Of a stretch of 64,000 nt of DNA, positions 11,063-19,230 are shown one piece after another. This DNA is from Gemmatimonadales bacterium (GTDB lineage: Bacteria > Gemmatimonadota > Gemmatimonadetes > Gemmatimonadales > GWC2-71-9): positions 124,001 to 188,000 of the forward strand of contig DASYCE010000032.1 in assembly GCA_036500345.1 (NCBI GenBank), in the 5' to 3' direction. A program made the position numbers and the translations under genes. Within the stretch, counting starts at the first letter, position 1. Every line of letters begins with the position of its first letter. Under the pieces are notes generated by a model that was given only the letters and a program-made list of their open reading frames with translations, did not search any database and was not told the DNA's origin.

Positions 11063-11374
11063 GTGTCGACCGTACAGCCCCAGAATCGGGTGCTGTTCGC
11101 ACCAGAAAACCTCGGACTTGCGACCCGTGAGGGATTTCGCGAGCAGGCCAACGTCCTGCTCGACGAAATGGGCGCGGGGCGTGGCCAACTGGTGATCGAC
11201 CTGGCGCAGACCCGCGAGATCGATTCGTCGGGGCTGAGCGCACTGGTGATGATCCATCGGCACGCGACCGAGCGCCGCCAGCGCGTGGTGCTGAGCAACG
11301 TCGGCGCCGAGATCCAGTTCCTCCTGGTCCTCACCAAGCTCGACGACCTCTTCGTCTTCGCCGCCGAGGAGTGA
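11063..11374 (+). CDS. STAS-domain protein, anti-sigma-factor-antagonist type
   Basis: The protein is about 103 residues and consists of a single STAS domain. The conserved loop is D54-S55-S56-G57-L58, and Ser56 matches the serine phosphorylated in SpoIIAA. Such proteins take part in partner-switching control of a sigma factor or other target. Two starts are possible: GTG at 11063, used here, with GGTGGAGG ten bases upstream, or TTG at 11057, which would be very close to that site. No anti-sigma kinase or sigma gene is adjacent. The next gene is ccmA, 70 bases downstream. Confidence 0.82.
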   Translation: MSTVQPQNRVLFAPENLGLATREGFREQANVLLDEMGAGRGQLVIDLAQTREIDSSGLSALVMIHRHATERRQRVVLSNVGAEIQFLLVLTKLDDLFVFAAEE

Positions 11375-11444
11375 TCGGGAGGGGCGCCACCACGCCCTTT
11401 CGCGCTGATCAGCCGCGTTCTCCACCACTATAATTCCGCCGCAG

Positions 11445-12155
11445 ATGACCCCAACCGGCACCCCTCTCGTCGAGGTCCGTGGGCTCGGCCGCCGTTTCGG
11501 CGCGGTCCGGGCGCTCCGGTCGGTCGACCTCGTGATCGGTCCGGGCGAGGTCGTTCTCCTCGCCGGCCCGAACGGCGCCGGGAAGTCGACGCTCCTCCGG
11601 TCGCTCGCCGGGTTGTCGCGCGCCGACACCGGCTCGGTGCGAATTCTCGACCGCGTTCTCGCCGGGAATCCGGCGGCTCGAAGCGCGGTGGGATTTCTTT
11701 CCCATCAGAGCTTTCTGTACGACGATCTCACTGCGCGGGAGAACCTGCGTTTCGCGGCGACACTGCACGGAATCGCGTCATCGGAGCGCGAACTCACCGC
11801 ACTCCTCGATGCAGCGGGACTGTTGCAGGCGGCCGACACCCGCACCGGGACGCTGTCGCACGGGTTACAGCAGCGGCTCGCAATTGCGCGCGCCACGCTG
11901 CATGCGCCGGTGCTCCTCCTCCTCGACGAACCGTTTACCGGACTCGACGCCGCGTCGTCGGATCTGCTGCGAAGCAGGATCGCCGATGATCGCGCCCGCG
12001 AACGGACGGTGGTCTGCGTCACGCATCAACCGGCCGAGATCTGGGAGCTCACCACACGGGTGGTCGTGCTGGCGCGCGGAATGGTTGTCTTCGATGGGCC
12101 GCGGCCGGCGTCGCTTGACGAGTTCGCGGCAACGTACCGCGGCGCGATCATATGA
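11445..12155 (+). CDS. ccmA: Heme exporter ATP-binding protein CcmA
   Basis: This 236-residue ABC ATPase has Walker A GPNGAGKST (41-49), the signature LSHGLQQR (137-144) and Walker B LLLLDEP (157-163). General ABC features alone would not name it. The overlapping ccmB and ccmC genes downstream identify it as the ATPase of the cytochrome c maturation (System I) CcmABCD complex. That complex releases holo-CcmE at the inner membrane. The stop overlaps the ccmB start as ATGA. Confidence 0.92.
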   Translation: MTPTGTPLVEVRGLGRRFGAVRALRSVDLVIGPGEVVLLAGPNGAGKSTLLRSLAGLSRADTGSVRILDRVLAGNPAARSAVGFLSHQSFLYDDLTARENLRFAATLHGIASSERELTALLDAAGLLQAADTRTGTLSHGLQQRLAIARATLHAPVLLLLDEPFTGLDAASSDLLRSRIADDRARERTVVCVTHQPAEIWELTTRVVVLARGMVVFDGPRPASLDEFAATYRGAII

Positions 12156-12829
12156 CGTTCGGTCGTGCCGTGCTGGCGATCGCCGGCAAGGATTTGCGGA
12201 TCGAATGGCGACACCGCACCGCCTTCACCAGCGCCGTGGTGTTCGCGGTGCTGGTGCTGGTGATCTTCGTCTTCGCCCGAGACCAAGGGAGCGTGCGGCT
12301 CGCCGACGTGGCGCCGACGGTGCTCTGGGTGATGCTCGCCCTCGCGACGGTGGTGACGCTCAATCGCGCATTTCTCCTCGAGCGGGAGCATCGCGCCCTC
12401 GAGGGGATTCTCCTCGCACCGATTCCCGTCGTGGCGCTCTTCTGGGGAAAGTGGCTTGGGAACCTGGCGCTGGTGCTCGTGGTCGAACTGGTCGCGATTC
12501 CACTCTGGGTGCTCTTCTTCAACGTTGCGCCCGACACAAGAATCCTCGGCATCGGTGTCGTGGCGATCCTCGCATCGATCGGATTCACTGCACCCGGGAC
12601 GTTGTTTTCGGCGATCGCGGTGCGGACGCGATTCGCCGAGCTCCTGCTGCCGGTGTTGTTGCTGCCGTTCGTCATTCCGCCGCTCTTCTTCGCGGCGCAG
12701 GCGACGGTGCGACTCCTCGAAGGTGCGCCGGCAGGGGAGCTTTTTGGCTGGCTTAGATTGCTGGCACTCTATGACATCGCATTCCTTGCGCTGGCCAGCA
12801 TCCTCTTTCCCGCGGTGATCGACCAGTGA
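12152..12829 (+). CDS. ccmB: Heme exporter membrane protein CcmB
   Basis: The 225-residue protein has about six hydrophobic membrane segments and the CcmB features REHRALEGILLAPIP and WGKWLGN. It is the membrane subunit paired with CcmA. The N-terminus RAVLAIAGKDLRIEWR is typical. It overlaps ccmA upstream (ATGA) and ccmC downstream (GTGA), so the three are translated as a unit. Confidence 0.93.
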   Translation: MTFGRAVLAIAGKDLRIEWRHRTAFTSAVVFAVLVLVIFVFARDQGSVRLADVAPTVLWVMLALATVVTLNRAFLLEREHRALEGILLAPIPVVALFWGKWLGNLALVLVVELVAIPLWVLFFNVAPDTRILGIGVVAILASIGFTAPGTLFSAIAVRTRFAELLLPVLLLPFVIPPLFFAAQATVRLLEGAPAGELFGWLRLLALYDIAFLALASILFPAVIDQ

Positions 12830-13521
12830 CATCGGGGAACAATGTCGACCGTGTCATCACTCGCGGCCGCGTGATCACGATCGTGGGACTGATCGGAGTT
12901 GCCGCGGTCTACGTCCTCTCGCTCGGCTTCACGCCGCCCGAGGCGAACCAGGGACTCGCCTTCAAGATCCTCTACGTGCACGCGCCGTCGGCGTGGGCGA
13001 TGGAAACGTCGTTCGTCATGGTCGGCGTGACGGGAGCACTCTTCCTCTGGCTGGGCGATCGGAGGCTCGACGTCTTCGCCGAAGCGTCGGCGACGGTCGG
13101 GATGGTCTTTGGCGCAATTTTGCTGCTGAGCGGACCGATCTGGGGGAAGACGATCTGGGGCGCGTGGTGGGTCTGGGATCCGCGGCTGACGTTCACGTTG
13201 CTGCTGTATTTGTTGTTCGCGGGTTACTTCGCGCTGCGCTCGTCGCTGCGCGATCCGATCGAGCGGGCGCGCTTCGGTGCGGTGATCGGAATCATGGGCA
13301 CGGTGCTGGTCCCGTTCATTCATCTCACGGTGTACCTGTTCAACTCGCAGCATCCGATGCCGGTGCTGATGGCGCCGCAGAAATCGCCGTTGCCCTGGGT
13401 GCTATTGCGGCCGCTGCTGTTGTCGCTGGTGGCGTTCACCGTGCTGTACGTCGGCTTCGTGACCACGCGGTACGGCATCGGGCTGCGACGACTGGCGGAG
13501 GAGATGCGCGATGCCGAATAA
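12826..13521 (+). CDS. ccmC: Heme handling membrane protein CcmC
   Basis: The 231-residue protein has six membrane segments and the heme-handling WWD motif WGAWWVWD (111-118). His52 (VHAPSAW) and His176 (FNSQHP) are spaced 124 residues apart, exactly as the two heme-ligand histidines of E. coli CcmC. It loads heme onto CcmE in the periplasm. The start is a GTG overlapping the ccmB stop. No ccmE, ccmF, ccmG or ccmH lies within the window, so the rest of the pathway must be elsewhere. Confidence 0.95.
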   Translation: MTSGNNVDRVITRGRVITIVGLIGVAAVYVLSLGFTPPEANQGLAFKILYVHAPSAWAMETSFVMVGVTGALFLWLGDRRLDVFAEASATVGMVFGAILLLSGPIWGKTIWGAWWVWDPRLTFTLLLYLLFAGYFALRSSLRDPIERARFGAVIGIMGTVLVPFIHLTVYLFNSQHPMPVLMAPQKSPLPWVLLRPLLLSLVAFTVLYVGFVTTRYGIGLRRLAEEMRDAE

Positions 13522-13609
13522 CGGCAACTATCTCGCGGCGGCGTACATCGTGGCGGCGGTGATTCTGGTGGGGTACACGATCGCGTTGTGGAGAGCTGGA
13601 AGGAAGTAA
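13511..13609 (+). CDS. ccmD: Small membrane protein CcmD
   Basis: This 32-residue gene overlaps the end of ccmC by 11 bases in another frame and is too short for most gene finders. It starts MPNNGNYLAAAY, has one hydrophobic segment (IVAAVILVGYTIALW) and ends in the basic tail RAGRK. That is the plan of CcmD, which stabilises holo-CcmE release by the CcmABC complex. Position, size and topology all agree. Confidence 0.82.
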   Translation: MPNNGNYLAAAYIVAAVILVGYTIALWRAGRK

Positions 13610-13719
13610 TTCCGCTCAGGCGGTCATATCGGTCGATCAATCTGTCATAGGCTCAATTCGTCATAGCGGCGCATAACGCGTTGCGCATATCGTCACGCTC
13701 CTTCAACAGCGAGGACGCT

Positions 13720-15429
13720 GTGACCAATGAGCATCCGGCAGGACCGGCGCGAATAGCGCAATGCATGCGCCGGGGAATTGAGCTGCTCCAGCGGCGGCTC
13801 GGAATCGTTCTGGCACTCGGGATTGTCGCGTGGGTGGTTGCATGCAATCCGGACAACGCCGTGCCGGCTCCGAAGAACACGACTGCTGTCCTGCATCCGG
13901 GGAAGCGCGCCAACGCGACCACCGATCCAGTGGTGACCCCCATCGCCGCATACGGTTCGAGAATCAACGTCGAGGACTTCAGCGGATTTGCGCGCATCGG
14001 AGCGGCGATTACCGTTGCCGAGTCGTTGTGGGGCGGCGCGCATGCCGATGCGGGCGGAAAGAGTCGGACGTTCTTTACCTTCGGTGGATCACCGTTTGCC
14101 GCAGCGATCTTCGTCGTCTCGGACGGTTCGGTCCACAGCAACTCGAATTCCTTCTGCGGAGCGACCTCCGCCGACACGATCACCGTTTTCGCGGGCGCCG
14201 CGTGCGGGTCGGGCGACGACGGGACGATCACTGTGGATAGCCTCCACCTCGCATTGCTGCTACAGCACGAACTCGGACATGCCCTTGGGTTCGGCGGCGA
14301 AACCGGCCATCTCCAAACCGCCATGACGAACAACTGCGTGATGAATACGGACCGGGGCTTGTTCAATAACGGGCCACTCTGTATGCACGAAATCGAATTC
14401 TTCAAATACGCATTCGGGCAGCGCGATAGTGCGCCGCATCAGATCGAGAACCTCCTTGACCCCGGAGTTGGCGGGTCGATCGTAGCCTCACCCAGCGCGC
14501 CGATGCTCGGAGACACAATCGGTCTCAGTATTCCGACGATCTACGCATTCGCCGACGGAGACGACGCGGCCAGCGGCGGCATTTCGACCACCGGCAGCGA
14601 TGATTTCAACTGGTATTCGTCACTTGCGGGGGGCGCGACGTCGGCAGGGCCGAGCTTCACTCTGATTCCATCGTCTGCCGGATCGGTTTCAGTCTGGGCC
14701 AGGCTGGTTTCGCAGCACAGCGGGAACTGGATCCCCGAAGACGCTGACTCAATTCCACTCTCGGTCACCGTCGCCGGGGTGCCGACGCCGAGCGGGCTGG
14801 CGGCAAGTTCCGTCGACTCGACGCACGCGATCATCAGCTGGACCAACGGTAGTGGCATCGTAACGGCCGGGGGTCGCACCGTTGTGCAGATCGAGGCGGA
14901 CACTTCAGGTGCTTCATGGGTGACGGTTGATTCGACCGTGGTGACGAACACGGCAGACACGTTGAGTTCGCTCGCCAAGGGCATGTCCTACAACGTTCGC
15001 ATCAAGCATATACACAAGGGTATTTCGGGCTCGTGGCAGACGGAGTCCGATCTGTTCTCGACAACCGGCGGCGACCCGGTCATCACCTCGTTCTTTGTCG
15101 CTTCGTGCAGCACATTCTCAACCAACAAAGTCTTCAACGACTGGATTCTCGGGTGGACGAAGACGGGATCGACCACGGGCTGGACCTGGGAGATCTACAT
15201 CAACAACGTCAATAACCCCTCGACCGCGTCGCTGCAGACCTCCGGCACCACCGGCACTTCGAACTCCTCCGGCACGATCGATGACTGGTCGCAGAATCCG
15301 ACACCCGCGTACTTCTATTTCTGGGTGCGGTATACCAATGGAGGATCGGCTACGGCATTCGAACCTCTCGACGCCAATCCGCTCAATGTTGCGGACGAGT
15401 CCTGCGGCATGGCCGAAGATCGGCGCTGA
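13720..15429 (+). CDS. Metzincin-like lipoprotein with a fibronectin III-like domain
   Basis: From the GTG at 13720 (GAGGA four bases upstream; ATG 13765 is an alternative) the protein has 569 residues. A hydrophobic segment ends at VVAC, a lipoprotein-type cysteine. A zinc-peptidase-like site HELGH lies at residues 183-187, followed by ALGFGGETGH and a later CVMNT that could be a Met-turn. The classical third histidine of HExxHxxGxxH is replaced by Gly, so activity is uncertain. A fibronectin type III-like region covers about residues 350-450. The C-terminal part is rich in Ser, Thr, Trp and Asn. Its base use is less GC-skewed than the neighbouring ccm genes. A terminator follows. Confidence 0.75.
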   Translation: MTNEHPAGPARIAQCMRRGIELLQRRLGIVLALGIVAWVVACNPDNAVPAPKNTTAVLHPGKRANATTDPVVTPIAAYGSRINVEDFSGFARIGAAITVAESLWGGAHADAGGKSRTFFTFGGSPFAAAIFVVSDGSVHSNSNSFCGATSADTITVFAGAACGSGDDGTITVDSLHLALLLQHELGHALGFGGETGHLQTAMTNNCVMNTDRGLFNNGPLCMHEIEFFKYAFGQRDSAPHQIENLLDPGVGGSIVASPSAPMLGDTIGLSIPTIYAFADGDDAASGGISTTGSDDFNWYSSLAGGATSAGPSFTLIPSSAGSVSVWARLVSQHSGNWIPEDADSIPLSVTVAGVPTPSGLAASSVDSTHAIISWTNGSGIVTAGGRTVVQIEADTSGASWVTVDSTVVTNTADTLSSLAKGMSYNVRIKHIHKGISGSWQTESDLFSTTGGDPVITSFFVASCSTFSTNKVFNDWILGWTKTGSTTGWTWEIYINNVNNPSTASLQTSGTTGTSNSSGTIDDWSQNPTPAYFYFWVRYTNGGSATAFEPLDANPLNVADESCGMAEDRR

Positions 15430-15445
15430 TATTCCGCTGAACGTG

Positions 15446-15483
15446 CAACGGCGCCGCGAGAGAATATCCTCGCGGCGCCGTTG
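15446..15483. terminator. Bidirectional terminator
   Basis: CAACGGCGCCGCGAG (15446-15460) and CTCGCGGCGCCGTTG (15469-15483) form a perfect 15-base stem with the loop AGAATATC. It sits between the convergent metzincin-like and aquaporin genes. Confidence 0.85.
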
Positions 15484-15510
15484 TCCGTTCGTCGCAGGAC
15501 TGAGCCGCCC

Positions 15511-16197
15511 CTACCCCGCGATCTCTTCCTTCCCCCAGATCCCGTACTGAAAGAGCAGTGCTGCGAGCACTGCGCCAACGATCGGCCCGATGATCCACAC
15601 TGCCAGCGCCGTCGAGGTGCCGCTGATCACCGCCGGCCCGATCGCGCGGGCCGGATTCGCCACGCCACCGGTGAGCGGTCCGCCCACCATGATGATCGGA
15701 ATCAGCGTGAGCCCCACGCCGAACCCGGCGATCCGCGGCGCATTCCGCGCGACGATCGTCCCGAGCACACCCGACATCAGCAGGAAGCCGAAGATCGCTT
15801 CGAGGACGATGCCGTTGCCGAGGGTGATGGTCGAATTGAGCGTTGGCGTGCCGTAGGCGACCACATGGCCCACGTTCGGCGCGAGGAAGCTCCGCACCAG
15901 GAACGCCGCCACGAGGGCACCGACCAGCTGCGAGAGGATGTAGACGAACGCATCGCGTCCATCGATCTTCCGGATGGCGAGCAACCCCAGCGTCACCGCC
16001 GGATTGAGCTGCCCCCCCGAGACATCCATCGTGACCGAGATCGCGATCGACAGGATGATCGCATGCACCATCGCGATCCCGAAGACGTGATAACCGGCGC
16101 CGGGGAAGAAGTCGGCGACGATCACGCCGCAGCCGAAGAAGACGAGGAACGCGGTGCCGAGCATTTCGGCAATCGCCCGGCGGGCAAGGGTTGGCAT
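15511..16197 (-). CDS. MIP family aquaporin
   Basis: The 228-residue protein has six membrane segments and both pore motifs: NPA at 65-67 (SGGQLNPAVT) and NPA at 181-183 followed by Arg184 (GVANPARAIGP). It conducts water or small neutral solutes across the inner membrane. The length and the narrow-filter arginine fit a water-type aquaporin rather than a long glycerol facilitator, but the class is inferred. It lies 57 bases after the ketosynthase gene on the same strand, with a hairpin between, so it may be a separate transcript. Confidence 0.93.
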   Translation of the reverse strand: MPTLARRAIAEMLGTAFLVFFGCGVIVADFFPGAGYHVFGIAMVHAIILSIAISVTMDVSGGQLNPAVTLGLLAIRKIDGRDAFVYILSQLVGALVAAFLVRSFLAPNVGHVVAYGTPTLNSTITLGNGIVLEAIFGFLLMSGVLGTIVARNAPRIAGFGVGLTLIPIIMVGGPLTGGVANPARAIGPAVISGTSTALAVWIIGPIVGAVLAALLFQYGIWGKEEIAG

Positions 16198-16223
16198 CAG
16201 GCCAGGTCTCCTGCAGATCGAGG

Positions 16224-16260
16224 GTGTAGATGGTTCGCGGGAACAACCGCGAATCTACAC
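16224..16260 (-). terminator. Hairpin at the end of the sigma-ketosynthase operon
   Basis: GTGTAGAT plus TCGCGG on one side pairs with CCGCGA plus ATCTACAC on the other, with a 3-base bulge and a 6-base loop. The stem overlaps the last codons of the ketosynthase gene. No T run follows, so termination is likely but not certain. Confidence 0.5.
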
Positions 16261-17505
16261 GCCCGGATCGCGAAGCAGGAGCGTCGCGTTGCAGCCGCCG
16301 AAGCCGAACGAATTCTTGAGGACCGCCCGGGGGCTGCGCTCGAGGCCGCACGGCGGGACGCGATGCAGCTCGCCGGCGGGGTCGGGGTCGATGCAGTTGA
16401 GCGTCGGCGGGATCCAGCCACGCTGCATCGACATGCAGACGATCGCCGTCTCGATCGCACCGGTCGCGCCCAGGGCGTGCGCGTGCCAACCTTTCGTCCC
16501 GCTGACAGGGAGGCGATCGGTATGGTCGCCGAAGACCTCGCGGATCGCGCGCGCCTCGGTGCTGTCGTTGAGCGGCGTCGACGACCCATGCGCGTTGACC
16601 CACTCCACGTCGTTCGGGGCGCAATCGGCGCTGTCCAGCGCCAGCCGCATCGCACGGATCGCCTCCCGCCCGTCGGGGCGCGGCTGCGTCATATGGTAGG
16701 CGTCGTTGGTGAGTCCGAAGCCGGCGATCTCGGCGTAGATCGGCGCGCCGCGCGAGACGGCGCGTTCCAGCTCCTCCACCACGACGAACCCCGCGCCTTC
16801 CGCCATTACGAAGCCGTCGCGGCCGATGTCGAACGGGCGCGATGCCGTGGCGGGATCGGCGTTGCGGGTGCTCATGGCGCGGATCAGCGAGAACGATCCG
16901 TAGCACAGCGGATAGAGCGGTGCTTCGCTCCCGCCGGCGATCATCACATCGGCGTCGCCGCGGACGATCGCATCGCGGGCGCTGCCGATCGCCAGCGTTC
17001 CCGAGGCGCAGCTCATCGCGTTGGTGGAATTGACGCCGACGACTCCATGCGTGATCGCGATGTTGCACGAGATCGCGCCGCCGAAGACGGTGAGCGCGAG
17101 CAACGGATCGACTTCGCGCGGACCGCCGGTCGTGTACTTCATCATCTCCAACTCGGCAAAACCGACGCCGCCGAGCGCGGTGCCGGCGAAGACGCCGACG
17201 CGATCGGGTTGTTCGCGGGCGAGATCGAGCGACGCGTCGTCGATCGCCATCTGTGCCGCGGCCAGGGCCAGTTGCGAGCAGCGGTCGGTGCGGCGTGCCT
17301 GCTTCGACGACAGCATCTCGACCGGATCGAAGTCGTTGATCTGCGCCGCGACGTGCGAGCGAAACGGCGACGAGTCGAAGCGCGTGATGCATTGCACCGC
17401 GGAGCGCGGTTCGTGCAGCCGCTGCCACACCGCGTCGGTGCCGATGCCGATCGGCGTCACCAGTCCGAGCCCGGTGATCACCGCACGACGGCGTGACTCA
17501 GTCAT
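16255..17505 (-). CDS. Beta-ketoacyl-ACP synthase II-like ketosynthase (FabF type)
   Basis: The 416-residue protein has the complete Cys-His-His triad of elongating ketosynthases: Cys166 (NAMSCASGT), His306 (NAHGSSTPLND) and His343 (HAHALGATGA). These match E. coli FabF C163, H303 and H340 almost position for position. The last histidine is preceded by an extra His341 in place of the usual Thr. It condenses an acyl thioester with malonyl-ACP in the cytoplasm. No acyl carrier protein, ketoreductase or malonyltransferase gene is adjacent, so it is not in a normal fab cluster. Its neighbours are a cyclase-like protein, a methyltransferase and oxidoreductases, all behind an ECF sigma gene. The symbol fabF is withheld because a secondary-metabolism role is more likely. 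Confidence 0.93.
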   Translation of the reverse strand: MTESRRRAVITGLGLVTPIGIGTDAVWQRLHEPRSAVQCITRFDSSPFRSHVAAQINDFDPVEMLSSKQARRTDRCSQLALAAAQMAIDDASLDLAREQPDRVGVFAGTALGGVGFAELEMMKYTTGGPREVDPLLALTVFGGAISCNIAITHGVVGVNSTNAMSCASGTLAIGSARDAIVRGDADVMIAGGSEAPLYPLCYGSFSLIRAMSTRNADPATASRPFDIGRDGFVMAEGAGFVVVEELERAVSRGAPIYAEIAGFGLTNDAYHMTQPRPDGREAIRAMRLALDSADCAPNDVEWVNAHGSSTPLNDSTEARAIREVFGDHTDRLPVSGTKGWHAHALGATGAIETAIVCMSMQRGWIPPTLNCIDPDPAGELHRVPPCGLERSPRAVLKNSFGFGGCNATLLLRDPGV

Positions 17506-17974
17506 CGGCCACCGCGCCGGCCGATGCGGCGTGGTCGATCCCTGCGAGCGTGCGCGACGCGATCCCGTGGATGAAGACCGGCCCGATGATCGTCTTCGCC
17601 ACGATTCCGCCGATCAGCGGCCACTGCGGGCCATTCCACTCGTGCACGATCGTCACGTCGCTCCATCCTTCCGGCGTTGGCTCGATGGTCCAGAGCACAT
17701 CCATTCCCTTCGTCATCCCGCCGATGTGGCGGTAACCGATCCGGTGCCGCTCGGCATCGGTCGTCATCGCGGACCGCCACCAGGTCGGCCAGCGAAAGAG
17801 GCCGAACGGACGCCACGCCGCCATCTCGACGGTCCCGGCGCTCCCCGCGTCACCGCTCTCCCGGGTGACCCACCGGTAATGGGAAAGGATGTCTGGCCAC
17901 CGCTCAACTGCTACCGCATGGCGCCAAACGACGGCAGGGGAGGCACGAACGACGCGTCGGTCCACCGTGCGCAT
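17498..17974 (-). CDS. SRPBCC (polyketide cyclase/START-like) protein
   Basis: The 158-residue protein starts with the usual first strand and helix of the fold (VDRRVVRASPAVVWRHAVAVE). It contains WPDILSHYRW and a C-terminal helix (IVAKTIIGPVFIHGIASRTL). This hot-dog-shaped fold binds hydrophobic ligands. In polyketide pathways it guides ring closure or aromatisation. It overlaps the ketosynthase gene by 8 bases and follows the methyltransferase by 6, which argues for a shared pathway. Catalysis cannot be shown from sequence alone. Confidence 0.85.
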   Translation of the reverse strand: MRTVDRRVVRASPAVVWRHAVAVERWPDILSHYRWVTRESGDAGSAGTVEMAAWRPFGLFRWPTWWRSAMTTDAERHRIGYRHIGGMTKGMDVLWTIEPTPEGWSDVTIVHEWNGPQWPLIGGIVAKTIIGPVFIHGIASRTLAGIDHAASAGAVADD

Positions 17975-17980
17975 GACTGG

Positions 17981-18727
17981 TCAGCCGATCGAGGGCGGCG
18001 AATCGACATCGGTCCGCCACCACGCCACGATCCGGCCGATCCCGAACGGGACGACCGACGCGTGCCCCGCGCCTGCCCCCGCGCAGAGCGACCGGAGTGC
18101 CGCGACAGTATACCCGCGGCGCAGCGACGTGACGCCGTCACGGATCGTGATGCGATGCATCGCCAGTGCGGCACCGGCAACGCAGAAACCGGCGGCGGCG
18201 AAATAGCCGGGACGGAGATCGGCGACGAGAACCCCACGCCGGGCGACGGCGCTGCTCGCGCGAAAGAGATCGATCGTCGCGTCGCGGCCGAGATGATGGG
18301 CGACCTGGGAGAGCAGGACGATGTCGACGCTTCCGGGGCGCAGCGGCAGCGAGCCGGCGCATCCGACGATAGACGGCAGGCCATTGTGCATCGCGAGCCG
18401 CGCCGCGACCGGCGTCCGTTCGAGACCGATCGACCGCAGCGTCACGCCGCGCTTCCTTGCTACCGCTGCCGCGCGCGGCGGCAAGTCGCCGGCGCCCGTG
18501 CCGATGTCAACGAGGGTGAGCGTCGCCCCGCGGTCCTCCGGAGTGAGCAGCTTTCCGATTCCGTATCGCACCGCTGCGGCGCCGCCGAGCCAGCGATTGG
18601 CGCGCGCGATGTCGGTGAGCATCCGGCGAACCAGCGCCGGATCGGTCGACGGATCGTCGAGCGCCTCGGTGCCGATCGGCGAGAGGAGCATGCCCTGACC
18701 GGCAGTCTGCGCGCCGCCGTGGGTCAC
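17981..18727 (-). CDS. SAM-dependent class I methyltransferase
   Basis: The GTG at 18727 overlaps the flavin reductase stop as GTGA and is the best start, giving 248 residues. SAM-binding motif I is LVDIGTGAG (about 72-80). VDIVLLSQVAHHL fits the motif IV region. The N-terminal helix region (DDPSTDPALVRRMLTDIARANRWLGG, positions 24-49) resembles methyltransferases that, from memory, sit beside type III polyketide synthase and FAD oxidoreductase genes; this is a recollection, not a search result. It probably O- or C-methylates the product of the operon. Confidence 0.87.
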   Translation of the reverse strand: MTHGGAQTAGQGMLLSPIGTEALDDPSTDPALVRRMLTDIARANRWLGGAAAVRYGIGKLLTPEDRGATLTLVDIGTGAGDLPPRAAAVARKRGVTLRSIGLERTPVAARLAMHNGLPSIVGCAGSLPLRPGSVDIVLLSQVAHHLGRDATIDLFRASSAVARRGVLVADLRPGYFAAAGFCVAGAALAMHRITIRDGVTSLRRGYTVAALRSLCAGAGAGHASVVPFGIGRIVAWWRTDVDSPPSIG

Positions 18728-19230
18728 AGGGCGTCGCCGTCGGCGTAGCCGCCGCGGTAGTGGAGGAGCGGCCGTCCGTGATCGGCGGCGTCGCCACCGG
18801 TGACCCGGCCGATGAAGAGGGTATGATCGCCCGCCTCGACCTGTCCCCACATCTCGCAGCTGATGTGCGCCAGCGTCCCCGACAGCACCACGTCGTTGTC
18901 GCTGCTTCGCGTCCACCCGATCCCGTCGAACCGATCGGAGAGACCGGCGGCGAACCGCCGCGACAGCGCCTCCTGCGAGGCTTCGAGGATGTTGACGGTG
19001 AAGCGTGTCGCGACCAGCATCGCCGGGTGCATCTCGGCGGCGTGATCGACGGCGATGGAGATCAGCGGCGGTTCGAGCGACACCGATGCGAACGAATTGG
19101 CCGTCATCCCGGCGGGGTGGCCCCGGTCGTCGAGTGTGGTGACGACGGCGACTCCGGTGGCAAAGCGCCCGCAGAGCCTGCGGAAGTTGTCGGGGTCGAT
19201 CGGCGGCATGGTGCCGCGTGGTGCGGTCAC
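18724..19230 (-). CDS. Flavin reductase (FMN-binding split-barrel family)
   Basis: The start is the GTG at 19230, which overlaps the upstream stop (GTGA), giving 168 residues. ATGVAVVTT, HPAGMTANSFASVSLEPPL and the C-terminal GDHTLFIGRV are classic for the flavin reductase-like domain that supplies reduced FMN or FAD to two-component monooxygenases. HYRGGYADG at the end is also typical. Its place directly after the FAD oxidoreductase gene suggests that the two work together, or that reduced flavin feeds another enzyme of the pathway. Confidence 0.92.
   Translation of the reverse strand: MTAPRGTMPPIDPDNFRRLCGRFATGVAVVTTLDDRGHPAGMTANSFASVSLEPPLISIAVDHAAEMHPAMLVATRFTVNILEASQEALSRRFAAGLSDRFDGIGWTRSSDNDVVLSGTLAHISCEMWGQVEAGDHTLFIGRVTGGDAADHGRPLLHYRGGYADGDAL

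Noticed and set aside
15481-17496. Long plus-strand open frame opposite the aquaporin and ketosynthase genes
   Set aside because: The product is an Arg/Asp/Glu-rich low-complexity string, while both minus-strand genes have intact active-site motifs.
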